From contig OV050030.1 in the NCBI GenBank assembly GCA_920105625.2, positions 78,519,400 to 78,583,399 of the forward strand: a stretch of DNA of 64,000 bases, given 5' to 3'. The stretch comes from Clusia tigrina (lineage: Eukaryota; Arthropoda; Insecta; Diptera; Clusiidae). The position numbers and the translations under genes were made by a program. The notes below the pieces were generated by a model. The model worked only from the letters and a program-made list of their open reading frames with translations. It was not told the origin of the DNA and searched no databases. Positions 1 to 9,677 of the stretch are shown here, one piece after another (the stretch's first letter is position 1; the number at the start of each line of letters is the position of its first letter).

Positions 1-24
1 AATGAATAGTATTTATGTATTTAT

Positions 25-188
25 TATTATGTAAACTTTTAGGGTGTTACAGTTCCGCATTCGAGTCGACGATGGGCATTGGAATTTAGAATGCACCATC
101 GACATTTTTACAGTAAAGTAGATCAGTTGGCTTGACCAACCGACACCAATGCGAAACTGGAACACCGGAAAGGTGACTGTAATTGCTT
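25..188 (+). repeat. Partial Ty3/gypsy LTR (5' part only)
   Basis: This stretch closely repeats the 5' half of the LTR at 732-1066: the block from ATGTAAACTTTTAGGG through GTTACAGTTCCGC, TCGAGTCGACGA, the GGCTTGACCAAC motif and the GGAACACC..GAAAGGT motif occur in the same order. The later LTR parts (TATA box, poly(A) signal, tRNA primer site) are missing, so it is a truncated LTR of a related copy rather than a functional one. Its left edge is uncertain because only 24 bases lie before it. Confidence 0.7.
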
Positions 189-731
189 TTCGTAAATCTA
201 CTCGTATATATATAAAAGAAAGTGTCCGAAGCGATGTAATCCCATAACTCGAGATTGGCCGAACCGATTTTGATGATTTGTACTTTGTTGGAAAGGTATT
301 TCTCAGTATGGGTTTAAAAAAAAAAGTCGAAAAGAACTGTCAAAAACCAAAACTTCAAAATGTATTATTTTGACCATCCAGCGTGTTACGACTGGTTTTT
401 TTTCGATTTTTTTCAATTTTTTTTCCATTTTGTATTTATTGATTTTATTTTGGCAACAACCAAAACAAGAATCAAGTTTGAATGTAACATATCGTATCAC
501 AATTGAACTGTCAGATAGACACGCAACGTAACGCCATCTGTGTCTATCAATGGAGAAGCCAATTTTGTTTCATTGTTGCGAGTTAGAAACAAGCTACCTA
601 CGTGTAGTTGACTCACAGCATCGACTCCTAATAGATGCCACACTCTGTGGGATTAGCATGTGCTAAAAATTATTTAAGAATAGAACATACTTTTAGGGTT
701 CAAGTTTTTTAAGCTAAAATGGTTTGTGTAA
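189..731. other. A+T-rich debris, possibly Helitron-derived
   Basis: No gene seen. The phrase ATAACTCGAGATTGGCCGAACC near 242-263 resembles text I associate with non-autonomous fly Helitrons (recollection, not proven). Near 513-549 a 9-bp inverted repeat (GATAGACAC / GTGTCTATC) flanks a 17-base loop. A long T-rich block occupies 400-432. Confidence 0.3.
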
Positions 732-1066
732 TGTTATTATGTAAACTTTTAGGGTATTACAGTTCCGCAGTCGAGTCGACGAGGGCAGCGTAATGCACCG
801 TCGCCACTTTTGTAGTAGGTCAGTTGGCTTGACCAACTGACACCAATTAGAAGGTGCGGAACTGGAACACCAGAAAGGTCAGTTCACAGACTGAGATGAG
901 CATTAAGAAATAGTATATAAGAGTTAGTATTCTAAGAATAAATGGCTTGTGATTTAAAAACTAAAAGTGTAATGTAGTGATTTTTCTAAAGAGTGTTTTA
1001 GGATTTTCAGCCACACGCGCACAGCAGAAGGACGTCTCGAGGACAACAAGGACACCACCCCCAACA
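732..1066 (+). repeat. 5' LTR of gypsy copy A (335 bp)
   Basis: Starts TGTTATTATG and ends CCCAACA immediately before a primer-binding site, giving TG..CA ends. An internal TATATAAG (914-921) and AATAAA (937-942) are the likely promoter and polyadenylation signals. The 3' half is matched with many differences by 10535-10701 (copy B), and the 5' half by 25-188. The start is the least certain edge; TGTAAAC a few bases further in is an alternative. Confidence 0.7.
914..942 (+). promoter_or_regulatory. LTR TATA box and poly(A) signal
   Basis: TATATAAG at 914-921 is followed 16 bases later by AATAAA at 937-942. The same pair is kept in copy B (TATATAAG near 10538, AATAAA near 10560), which supports function in the U3/R part of this LTR family. 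Confidence 0.6.
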
Positions 1067-1069
1067 TTT

Positions 1070-1093
1070 TGGCGCAGCCGGTAGGATCCAACG
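1070..1093 (+). promoter_or_regulatory. Primer binding site, tRNA-Ser type
   Basis: TGGCGCAGCCGGTAGGATCC directly after the LTR is nearly complementary to the 3' end of insect tRNA-Ser including CCA, the primer used by the 17.6/297 group of fly gypsy elements (family knowledge). The first 13 bases are identical in copy B at 10705. Confidence 0.8.
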
Positions 1094-2107
1094 TCGAGGG
1101 CCAGGAAAAGAGCACACCTACGCGGGAATCCACCAACAGGATAACCATCTCAAAGGAGTTCAATGGAGGGAGCAAAAATGGTGAGTATGCTTATAGTAGG
1201 ACATTTTAGTGTTTAAGTGAATTTTGTCGTCGATTCTTCGGTGGCCGTGTGGGCGCTTTTGCACTAGGTCAATTCGAAAGAATGGTTAACGGTCAGGTTG
1301 TATAGGTTTGTTTCACTAAGATTAGGCTCATATTTTTTCTTACTTCTTGTTTCAGCATTCTCGGGGGATGTGGGACGTGTCTGTTTATTCACGGATTTTG
1401 CGTTATTGAATTGCGAAGTTGTGTATACCGGTTGGTTTGGTTCGGAAAGAACGTGCCACGGTAAAGGGTTCGTACGGTTATGATAGAGGATTTTTGTTTG
1501 TTTGTCGGTGGGGACATTTATATGACTCAATTTATATTGTTTTGAAATCAAAATAAAGATTGATTTAAATATTTGGCATTTTGAGTTTAGGGTATTAGGA
1601 GAAGAGGTGCAGACAACACGTGTTGTTGCATCAAAGTTTGTGTAGCAATGTTGAAGAAAACATTTAAATGCTACTATTACGTGGCGCATACGTTACGGGT
1701 TTTTTTTTCTTAAATAGGGATTCAAATTTCCGGGAATGAATCAAGACATTTTTTGCCTGTAAATCCAATTTCGGTTTTTGCGAAATGGGAGGATTTTTGG
1801 GAGTATTAAAGTTGGTGATTGGATATGGGGATACATGTGAGGAAAACAAGGAGTATCTGTGAGGAAGTCAAGGACCAATTTGCATTGATGGAAGGACTTA
1901 ATGGACGCCGGTAGACAGCGGAACTTTGTGATGGAAAACAAGTATAGCAGAATATGTATATAAAGATAGAAATTACGGTGGAATGTTTTTTTTAATAACT
2001 CTGTTTTGAATCATTAAGTAAGATAGAATAAAATATTGTAACAAGTTTTAACAATTTTGGATTTTTATTTGTAATTAGGATACGCCATCTGTTCTGGCAT
2101 TTGGGAT
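1094..2107 (+). other. Long 5' leader of gypsy A with candidate intron
   Basis: About 1 kb without a credible gene. A strong 5' splice donor (ATG|GTGAGTATG, GT at 1181) follows the primer site, and TTTTTATTTGTAATTAG|G ends at 2078 just upstream of ORF1, so 1181-2078 may be spliced out. Copy B keeps the donor (AAG|GTGAGTAATG at 10809) but has lost the AG at the matching acceptor near 15068. Short ORFs in both strands here look like chance. Confidence 0.45.
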
Positions 2108-3166
2108 ATGACGAAGGAAGCGCAAGGATTACTGCTGAGGCAGGAGCAAATTGGCGAAGCGATTGAAAAACTGGTCAGTAGCTTTAAGAAAGACGGCAGG
2201 TTACGTAAGGACAACCGCAAGCGAATAACACAGTTGCAAAATCTGGGGAGAGAGTTCAACAATAATCACGGGCTTTTGCTGCCTCACGCAGTTGAGTACG
2301 GCAAGGGAAAATATTTTGTGGAAAATTACGCAGACTACATAAATAGTCTGGTCAACGAATGGGCAGATACATTTAGTTCTGAATTAGAGGGACTAGGACA
2401 AGAGATTGTGAGTTTTGTTTCGCCAGACGAGGAAATAAGGAACAGATTGAAATCAATACAGTCAGAGGTGAAACTGTTTACTGGGAAAATAGTTGACCAG
2501 TTCGAAGCGAGTACGAGCAGGGAAGAAGCTCAGGAATTGTGGAGGCAGGCGAACGCCGGAGGAGCTGTGTCACCATTAGAAGTAGCGGATCAAGCCTTGA
2601 CGGCAATCCAAAAAAGGACAGAAGAAAAGTTGTTCAAATTTCATGAGAAAACAGAAGATTTGAGAGCACAAAAAGAGCATCTCGAGAATAGGGTAAAGGA
2701 ACTTTCTCGGAGATTGACGGAGACAGAGGAAGCAGCATCGCTGTTGGAAAAGGAGTGTGCGGAATTAAAAAAAGGACGGGCGACCAATAGGTCCTCACTG
2801 AATAGGGAGAGATCAAAATCAGCATCGGCTGGATTTACACAGACGGTATTGACATTGCCACCGGAAGTGCGCTGGCTGGAGTATCTAACACCAGAAGAGA
2901 TAAACCGCGTGGTAAAGCCCAGGTTAGTATTGAGTGAAGAGAGGGAAGCGGGATTTTTGTTTGGTGCATCTGAAATCGGTGTCGAGCCTTTTTCTCCAGA
3001 ACGTCCGATAACTAATAAAAATAAGGGATATCCGCCAAAAGAGCCAGAAGCAGTAACGTTACAGGAAAGTCCCAATACTATGGACAGTATTTCGCCTGTA
3101 CGAACAAACGATCTAATTAGTTTGAGTCCGTCATTGGTCAATTACCTCTCAGATCCGGGGAAGTGA
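2108..3166 (+). CDS. Gypsy ORF1: coiled-coil protein upstream of Gag
   Basis: A 352-aa charged protein preceding the Gag core in a separate frame. It has long heptad-like helical stretches (about residues 100-225, rich in E, K, L, A, Q), then a Ser/Thr/Pro-rich tail with the motifs GFTQTVLTLPPEVRW and EIGVEPFSPERP that are conserved in copies B and C. I see no zinc finger or enzyme motif. In copy C the equivalent ORF ends one base before the Gag ATG, so the separate-ORF layout looks like a family trait, not a frameshift in A. It could be the N-terminal, coiled-coil part of a split Gag. Copies B and C share long identical blocks with it (for example SREEAQELW and the VADQALTA region), though their N-termini diverge. 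Confidence 0.75.
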   Translation: MTKEAQGLLLRQEQIGEAIEKLVSSFKKDGRLRKDNRKRITQLQNLGREFNNNHGLLLPHAVEYGKGKYFVENYADYINSLVNEWADTFSSELEGLGQEIVSFVSPDEEIRNRLKSIQSEVKLFTGKIVDQFEASTSREEAQELWRQANAGGAVSPLEVADQALTAIQKRTEEKLFKFHEKTEDLRAQKEHLENRVKELSRRLTETEEAASLLEKECAELKKGRATNRSSLNRERSKSASAGFTQTVLTLPPEVRWLEYLTPEEINRVVKPRLVLSEEREAGFLFGASEIGVEPFSPERPITNKNKGYPPKEPEAVTLQESPNTMDSISPVRTNDLISLSPSLVNYLSDPGK

Positions 3167-3225
3167 ATCTAGGAACCACCCATAAAGATAGCGCTCAAGT
3201 TTTACCGGTCATAAATAAAACTAAA

Positions 3226-3828
3226 ATGGGTATAGAGGAGATTTCAAAGTCAGTGGCCAGGTTAGTACCTGTGTTTACTGGTGCAGCCTCAGAAGATTTA
3301 CGGTCAGAAGTTAACAGATTCATTCAAGGTTGTGAGCTGGCAAAGCGAAGCATAAGCCCTGATGAGTTGCAGGACTTCTTCGACTGTGTTAAGCAAAGGA
3401 TATTTGGAGACGCGTACAACCTTGTGTTGCCAAAGCAATTCGCCAGTGTGGACGAGCTTTACGGTCTTATAAGGAGAACTTATCTGAAGGAGAGAACTTT
3501 GGACGACATAACCCAAGAAATAAGAATCGGGAAGCAGCTGGCAAGTGAAGACATACGTGCCTTTGTCAGGCGTTTAGAGTCACTTCAGATGATGGCCCAG
3601 GAAATAATCAGGGATAAGTACAATGGCATTGGAGATACAGCGTTATTACACGAAGTTGACGAGTCGGTGTTGACAACTTTCGTGGTGGGGCTCCGCAACT
3701 CGGCTCTAAAGATTCATTTGCTGAATAGCAGAACAGGATCTCTGGAGGAATTAGTAGAAGAAGCGATGAGAGCACAAGTTCTCGTGGAACGGAGTACGGC
3801 TGGATTAGGCGAGGTACACAATTTGTAA
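3226..3828 (+). CDS. Gypsy Gag core (capsid), truncated by stop
   Basis: Start chosen at the ATG of MGIEEISKSVARLVPVF because the same methionine is present in copy C (51517). Motifs such as RSEVNRFIQGCELAKRS, LVLPKQFASVDELYGLI and TYLKERTLDDI are the alpha-helical capsid region of Ty3/gypsy Gag (retrotransposon Gag domain). The frame stops at 3826-3828, before the zinc knuckles; comparison with copy C indicates that the stop or frameshift is a lesion. The product would assemble virus-like particles in the cytoplasm if intact. The frame is open a little upstream, to 3163, but without a usable ATG. Confidence 0.8.
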   Translation: MGIEEISKSVARLVPVFTGAASEDLRSEVNRFIQGCELAKRSISPDELQDFFDCVKQRIFGDAYNLVLPKQFASVDELYGLIRRTYLKERTLDDITQEIRIGKQLASEDIRAFVRRLESLQMMAQEIIRDKYNGIGDTALLHEVDESVLTTFVVGLRNSALKIHLLNSRTGSLEELVEEAMRAQVLVERSTAGLGEVHNL

Positions 3829-4381
3829 AATAGACAGGGCATGTTCACCGCTGCTGTCGTGAATAGAGATGGAAGTAATTATGTCCCAAACATATACAGA
3901 GGAGCATATAATCCCGGTGTCTCCGACAGCAGAGCGGCGAATCCGAGAAATCCGTACAGGGGGCAAACACATGTTCGTTCTGCCGTAAGCAAGGTCATAC
4001 AAGGGATGAGTGCATTACACGCAAAAACACGCCCTACTGTATGGAGTGCCAAACATATGGTCATGAGGCAAATAGCAGAGTAAAAGGCAGCCAGCTACGA
4101 AGCGCCCGGTTCCACCCTTGAGGGACAGCAGGGGTAACTTCAGTAGTCCCAGAGTTAATTCAACAGAAGGAATTAACCAAGGAAGAAATCCTTTCCAAAC
4201 TGGGAGTGGTCAGCAGCGACCAAATTGGAATTCCAGAAGGGAACAAAGGATAAGCAACACCAAACAGGGGTTAAGTTGCTTCTCATGTGGACAGATGGGA
4301 CATCGGGCAGCGGAATGCAGGGATAGACAATCCCAACAAAGGAACCAGGGAAACTTACAGCGGCCCAGTCGAGGCCAATAG
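3829..4381 (+). pseudogene. Gag nucleocapsid remnant, three zinc knuckles
   Basis: Read across two or three frameshifts, this stretch encodes CSFCRKQGHTRDEC (about 3973-4014), a second knuckle starting CMECQTYGHE (about 4036) and CFSCGQMGHRAAEC (about 4276-4317): CX2CX4HX4C knuckles typical of retroelement nucleocapsids that bind genomic RNA. The second knuckle has lost its last cysteine relative to copy C (SRQC). Only the third lies in an open frame with an ATG (4118-4381, 87 aa). Broken relative to a working Gag. Confidence 0.75.
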
Positions 4382-4524
4382 ACTGGAAAGCCAAAAGAAA
4401 AGAAGTAATAATAAGGCCGGAAGTACGTGGGACTAGTAATGTAGGAACTACAATCCAAAAAAAGAAGGAGGAGCAGGAGGCTCTCCAGTATCACGAAGAG
4501 TTAGGGAGTGGATACACGTCCATA

Positions 4525-5130
4525 TTGGGAACAAAAGGACGTTGCTTCGCTATGAGCAGGATAGGTGATGCCTTCATCGAGATGCCCTGCGAGGAGGCAC
4601 TGAGTGGAAAGCTAGTGCTATTAATAGATTCAGGGGCGGACACTAGCCTCGTAAAATCTAGTGTTTTACGGAAGGGGCTAGACATTAATCAAATGGACTT
4701 AAGAACGCTTAACGGAGCGTTCGGAGGGTGCATTAGGAAATTGGGGTCGCTCAGAATACGGCACAGTGGAGTTAAGGGTATGAGTTTTAGAGTGCACGCA
4801 GTGGAAGTGGATAGGAAAGATATCCCGGCTGATGGGATAATTGGCCGCGATAATCTTTGGGGACGCACCACACTGGATGCGCTCGACAAGCAGTTATCAT
4901 TCTATGATAATAATAAGAATAGAATCCTTACTCTTCCATTAATGATATGGCAGGAAGGAACCGTGAGTAAGGTTAAGAATCGTATGGAGGTAGTGAATGC
5001 AAGGTCAACCAGAGTAGTTACTATGCATGTAAACACGAAATTTAGGACTCTTCTTTTGCACAAGCAGCAGCTAGCGGAGGGCGTATATATGGGAGAAACC
5101 ATAACGCACGTTCACAAGGGTAAGGTGTAG
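4525..5130 (+). CDS. Gypsy retropepsin (aspartic protease) fragment
   Basis: A 201-aa open frame with the catalytic motif LIDSGADTSLV (about residues 33-44), a flap-like region and the second conserved IIGRDNLWG box (about 113-121), the usual retropepsin arrangement. It would cleave the Gag-Pol polyprotein. Upstream, Gag-Pol continuity is lost. Downstream, after the HKGKV motif, about 260 bp present in copy C (the linker of about 56682-56940) has been deleted, creating the stop at 5128-5130 and separating PR from RT. Confidence 0.8.
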   Translation: MGTKGRCFAMSRIGDAFIEMPCEEALSGKLVLLIDSGADTSLVKSSVLRKGLDINQMDLRTLNGAFGGCIRKLGSLRIRHSGVKGMSFRVHAVEVDRKDIPADGIIGRDNLWGRTTLDALDKQLSFYDNNKNRILTLPLMIWQEGTVSKVKNRMEVVNARSTRVVTMHVNTKFRTLLLHKQQLAEGVYMGETITHVHKGKV

Positions 5131-5150
5131 AGCATGAGATACCTAGTAGA

Positions 5151-6458
5151 GTGGACCAAGCGCCAATTAACCAGAAACAGTACAGATTGCCACAAGCTCA
5201 CAAAGATGAGGTAAATAGGCAAGTGGAAGGAATGTTAAAAGATAACATAATTTCACCAAGTATCTCGCCTTGGAACTCACCAATAATTTTGGTACCAAAG
5301 AAGGGAGGTGCTCAGGATCAGAAGAAGTGGAGAAGGGTCGTCGATTTTAGGAAATTGAACGACGCCACTATCAAGCAAGTGTTCCCAATTCCAAGGATAG
5401 AAGAAATTCTGGATCAATTGGGGCATAGTAGATATTTTTCTACGCTTGATTTAGTGAGTGGCTACCACCAAGTTCTGGTGGATACCCAAGATAAGCAGAA
5501 AACCGCGTTCAGCACCGGTTTAGGGCATTATGAGTTTAATAGAATGCCGTTTGGATTAACAGGAGCACCGGCTACCTTCCAACGGCTAATGAACCATGTG
5601 CTAACAGGCTTACAAGGGTTAGATTGTTTTGTGTATCTGGATGATATTGTAATTTATGGGAAGAACTTGCAGCAGCATTCGCAACGCTTGTGCAAGTTGC
5701 TCCAGAAATTACGAGAACACAATTTGAAATTGAACACGGAGAAGTGTCAATTTTTGCGAAGAGAGGTGGTTTATTTAGGCCATCGTTGCTCAGAGGCAGG
5801 AGCACTGCCTGACCCGCAGAAGGTGGAATGCGTTAAAAATCTAGCGATTCCGAGAAACAAAAAGGAAGTGCAAGCATTCCTAGGACTAGTGAACTATTAT
5901 AGAAAGTTCGTGGAAGGACTAGCCGGAATTGCGTTGCCAATTAATAAGTTGCTACGTAAAGAAGCAAAGTTCGAATGGACAGAGAGATGTCAGCAAGTAT
6001 TCGAGAGGCTAAAAGAAATAATTAGCTCGCCACCAATTTTGGCATACCCCGACTTTGAGCAAACTTTTTTGTTGTCCACTGATGCTAGCAATGAAGCATT
6101 AGGGGCAGTATTGTCACAACGGGAAGTCGGTAATGACAGACCAATAGCATTCTCCAGCAGAGCGCTTAGCGACACGGGGAAAGGATACTCCACAACAGGA
6201 AAGGAATTTCTAGCCATAGTATGGGCTACGAAGAATTTTAGGGCATATCTAGTAGGTCACTCATTTAAGATATACACTGATCACCAGCTGTTGAGAGGCA
6301 TAGCCAATTTGAAAGACCAAACGTCTAGGCTAGCCAGGTTCAGACACAAATTGTCTGAGTATGATTTTGAAATCATATACAAACCCGGGAAGAAGAATCT
6401 GAAAGAAATCACAGAAGGTATCTGTAGTACAAACGAGGGCCAAAGCACGGTCAGATAA
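5151..6458 (+). CDS. Gypsy reverse transcriptase-RNase H
   Basis: A 435-aa open frame holding RT motifs in order: SPWNSPIILVPKK, VVDFRKLND, the motif-A aspartate in YFSTLDLVSGYHQV, GLTGAPATFQRLM, and the catalytic YLDDIVIYG (about residue 162-170). RNase H follows with [17 protein letters not shown], the GKEFLAIVWA helix and TDHQLLRGI. It copies the RNA genome to cDNA in the particle. The frame ends early: relative to copy C, the tether after YKPGKKNL lacks the N-A-D-A-L-S-R type motif, through a small deletion followed by a stop. The start is simply the first ATG after the PR-RT deletion. Confidence 0.88.
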   Translation: MDQAPINQKQYRLPQAHKDEVNRQVEGMLKDNIISPSISPWNSPIILVPKKGGAQDQKKWRRVVDFRKLNDATIKQVFPIPRIEEILDQLGHSRYFSTLDLVSGYHQVLVDTQDKQKTAFSTGLGHYEFNRMPFGLTGAPATFQRLMNHVLTGLQGLDCFVYLDDIVIYGKNLQQHSQRLCKLLQKLREHNLKLNTEKCQFLRREVVYLGHRCSEAGALPDPQKVECVKNLAIPRNKKEVQAFLGLVNYYRKFVEGLAGIALPINKLLRKEAKFEWTERCQQVFERLKEIISSPPILAYPDFEQTFLLSTDASNEALGAVLSQREVGNDRPIAFSSRALSDTGKGYSTTGKEFLAIVWATKNFRAYLVGHSFKIYTDHQLLRGIANLKDQTSRLARFRHKLSEYDFEIIYKPGKKNLKEITEGICSTNEGQSTVR

Positions 6459-6481
6459 GGAGAAGGCCGAGAGAAAAACGG

Positions 6482-7599
6482 ATGCTACAAGAGATGTTAG
6501 CAATGCGGGTTTCGATGCCAATGAGCAAACAGCCAGTAGTGTGGAATGGCTGGAGGATAAAAAAGATATCCAGGCTGTGTTTCCATGATTCACCTTTAAG
6601 TGGACACCAGGGATTCTGGAAAACCCATGACAGAATTAGGCGAGTATACGGATGGAAAGGTATGCTCAAGGACATTAAAAAATATATAAAGAGTTGTCCA
6701 AAATATCAGGCCAACAAAAGTTCAAGGCTGACAAAGATGCCAATGGTGTTAACTGACACACCGAAACAGCCATTTGATAAAGTTCATATGGATAATGTAG
6801 GTATTTTACCTGAGACAGTTTCGGGAAACAAGTACATATTGACGTTCCAAGATGATTTCTCAAAGTATATGGCGTGCGTGGCTATACCCGATGCTCAAGC
6901 AGGTACGGTGGCCAAGGCATTCTTTGATGAAATAATAGCACGATACAACATACCTAAGGTTTTGATAACCGACAATGGTTCCAATTTTGTATCAAAATTA
7001 TTCTCTGAAACTTGTAAAATGCTGGGAATCAAGAAGTTGCACATAACACCATATCATCCACAGGCGAATGGCACATTGGACCGTAGTCATCGACCTCTGG
7101 CCGAGTACTTGCGCAGTTTTGCCAAAGAAGACGGCTCGAATTGCTATCAATGGTTGACCACTGCAATGCATGTACACAATAATACGGTACATGTATCAAC
7201 GAAGCAAACTCCGTTCAGGACGCTCTACGGGTTTGATTTTAACATGCCAGCAAATCTGAAGCGCAAATGTGCGCCAGTGTACAATGCTGATGACCCGAAT
7301 AAAGTGCAAAAGTATCAGCTACAGCGAGCGCACGAGTTGGTCAGAGAAAACCAGGATCGTGCTAAACGAGTAGCTAGGGAAGCCTATAACAAGGTACTAA
7401 ACCCAACCGTTTTTAACGTGGGTGATCAAGTACTAATGAAGAATCAGGCTAGGAGAAACAAATTCTCACCTGTATGGATAGGTCCGTATGTAGAGCAGAG
7501 ATCCGAAGCCCAGTTACAACAGTCGTAACGATTAAGGGCAACAATAAAAAGCTACATAATAATTTGTTGAAATTATTCCACATTAGACCACGCGACTAA
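6482..7599 (+). CDS. Gypsy integrase
   Basis: Open to 7528 (348 aa), then a frameshift; the ancestral frame ends with a conserved LLKLFHIRPRD tail at 7599. The zinc domain (SGHQGFWKTH ... SCPKYQ) has lost one cysteine (CPKY for the usual CPKC). The core has the first Asp in HMDNVG, the second in ITDNGSNF, and NGTLDRSHR where integrases normally have a Glu (LERSHR), so the third catalytic residue reads Asp; copy C has the same change. The C-terminal part has the GDQVLMKN...PVWIGPYV chromatin/DNA-binding box. The frameshift near 7490 makes the C-terminus aberrant. Confidence 0.85.
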
Positions 7600-9677
7600 A
7601 GACATGTGTTAATAGTGTTTTACAAATGTTAACACAAGAGTAACAATGTAAACATATACGTGTGTGTATCAAATAACACACGCAGCGCCGATTTTCAGAG
7701 TCAATGCCAGTAAAAGTGTGCCGCTTAAACTCGGGCAAGTAAAATTGACGTAATGAAAATCTGCACTATTGCCGAATGAAGACAGTAGAGAAAAATATAT
7801 TTTTTTTGTACATATAAAATAATAATAAACGGGTTCATTGCACGTATTTAAAAAATAAAATAAAATAGTAAGACAGTCGTGGGTAAGTAATATAAAACTT
7901 AACATACATACATACGGCGGTTAATGAAATGAAAGCAGTAGCGCCGGCACCGTTGGTGAAGTAAATATATATGTATGTAACTGTAATGTACAGAATGAAT
8001 GTACGAGGGAATATTTAAAGAAGTAAGTATTCTAGTTATAGGAATGGGTATGTCCATATAAGTAAGTATGTAGGGACATATGATTAGGAATTGGGAATTT
8101 GCAGATACTGCAGCAGGCTATATGTAGATATACGAGTACATAGGTTTTAACTGTTTATTGATTAGGAAATTAGCGTATGGAAATTTGAAAAAATGTATAG
8201 TTAAATGGGGAAAATAACGTTAGCAATTAATTCTAGGTTCCCTTGAATGTATGTATGTATTCATATACGAGCTAATTATAGGATGGAAAATACAATCGTT
8301 AATGGATATATACATATCAGGCTAGAAGTAAATTTAAATAAAAAGTAATTGTATGCAATGAAAAGTTCAGTCATGCAATGGACAAATTTTTATCTTCTAT
8401 AATCTTGTTTTTGTAGGAGGAGCAAAGGGATGTGCTTGAAATTTAAATGAGTGACAACTCACATTGGAAAGAAAAGCATGGAAAAATTTTAAACAAAGCA
8501 AAACTGATGCCCTATATAGCTATGAAAACACATAGTTCAGTCCTCTTTTCCTCCAGGATACGGTAGCGAATCCGATAATGTAAGGGGAGAAGACGAGTGG
8601 ACGGCAAATTGAATGATATAGCATTCAATTATAAAAAAAGCATGTTGTAGAAATATTGTTTTTTGTTTATATATTCAGGAATAGCGTATGTTTAAGAAAA
8701 GGTTAAAAAAATTATAATCTGAGTAAAAGTTCAGATTGAAATTAAAGGTAGTTTAGAAAATATTTAGAGTTACAAAAAATTAATTATTTAAAATCAAACT
8801 TTATAATGAAATAAGTGTTATAATAAAAAAAAAAACAAAAATCATACTAAATTGGAAAATTATACCCAAGAGTATATATAGTACATATATTGTATTTATT
8901 TAAATATTATATAATTTTGAAATTCATTTATTAAATTGACATTTATTGTTCGACAAAAATTAAACATAGAAGAAATATCAAATTAAAATGTATACTAGAA
9001 AAATAAGAAAATTATTATAGCTGTTCTCTATATAGCTCTGATGATGTGGAGCGAAGCAGGAAGTTCCGGGAACAGCGGATATCGGAATACGGTGCGGACT
9101 AAAAGACCAACGTAGTATTCGGAAAGATGCGTTTTTGAAAAACAGGGATTTTTGGCAGCTATCCAAGGTTTGGGAATCCGGTTGTGACCGCAAGGATGCG
9201 AATATATTGGATTGGGGATGAATGGTGACGGATTTGTTTTTCCTTGCGAAACGGCATATTGCCGCAGCATTTGAACGCGTTGTGGATGAGTAATTGACGA
9301 GTTACGAAAAATAAGCCAGTTTCCTTGCGGAGTCATGTTTTGAATTGGACAATTTTATATTACAATGTCCACCCATTGTATCACAATCTCAACAGAATCG
9401 ATTTTGGATAAGTTGAAGATGGGTAAAAGCTTAAGGTGGGTGACTGAAACCACCACCAAATATAATAAGCAGAAGAAATTTGGCTCACGGAAGTTAATTG
9501 CTTCATTGAAGTATATGTCCAATCTAGAGTATGAACATATGGAATGTTATTTACATATGTATGAAATATGATTTAATACAAGAGGACACAGAGACGTTTG
9601 CCGGCCAATGCGCATTACAGATTCGGATTTCTTCATTGCGATTTGGTGAGTTTCTGTGAATTAAAATTGATAACGAA
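7600..9677. other. Non-coding tail of gypsy A and unassigned A+T-rich DNA
   Basis: 7600-7960 matches 59463-59860 in copy C (GTGTGTATCAAATAACACAC block, CATACATACGGC, GGTGAAGTAA), so it is gypsy 3' non-coding sequence. Beyond about 8000 I find no similarity to other parts of the window, no LTR and no gene. A short G-rich stretch 9040-9340 has a 102-codon minus-strand frame whose product I do not recognise; I do not call it. Confidence 0.5.

Larger units (their letters stand above)
732..8000 (+). mobile_element. Ty3/gypsy LTR retrotransposon, copy A
   Basis: Parts in order: 5' LTR (732-1066), tRNA-Ser-type primer site (1070), about 1 kb leader, a coiled-coil ORF1, Gag, zinc knuckles, retropepsin, RT, RNase H and integrase, followed by a non-coding tail shared with copy C up to about 7960-8000. 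No 3' LTR matching 732-1066 is found downstream, and no envelope ORF is visible. The coding region is split by frameshifts or stops between Gag core and zinc knuckles, and by deletions between PR and RT and between RNase H and IN. Copies B and C belong to the same family but B's LTR and ORF1 differ clearly, so A is a different subfamily. The element is defective as it stands. Confidence 0.85.

Noticed and set aside
1070..1093. tRNA-Ser gene fragment
   Set aside because: The match is complementary to the tRNA 3' end and sits right after an LTR, so it is a primer binding site.
1264..1689. 141-aa minus-strand frame in the gypsy leader
   Set aside because: The region is leader sequence shared with copy B in which the frame is not kept.
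7600..8600. Envelope gene expected in some gypsy elements (errantiviruses)
   Set aside because: No ORF of useful length or membrane-protein features between integrase and the end of similarity in copies A and C.
9028..9336. 102-aa minus-strand frame in a G+C-richer patch
   Set aside because: No recognised motif, no neighbours that explain it, and overlapping alternative frames of similar length; described only as unassigned DNA.
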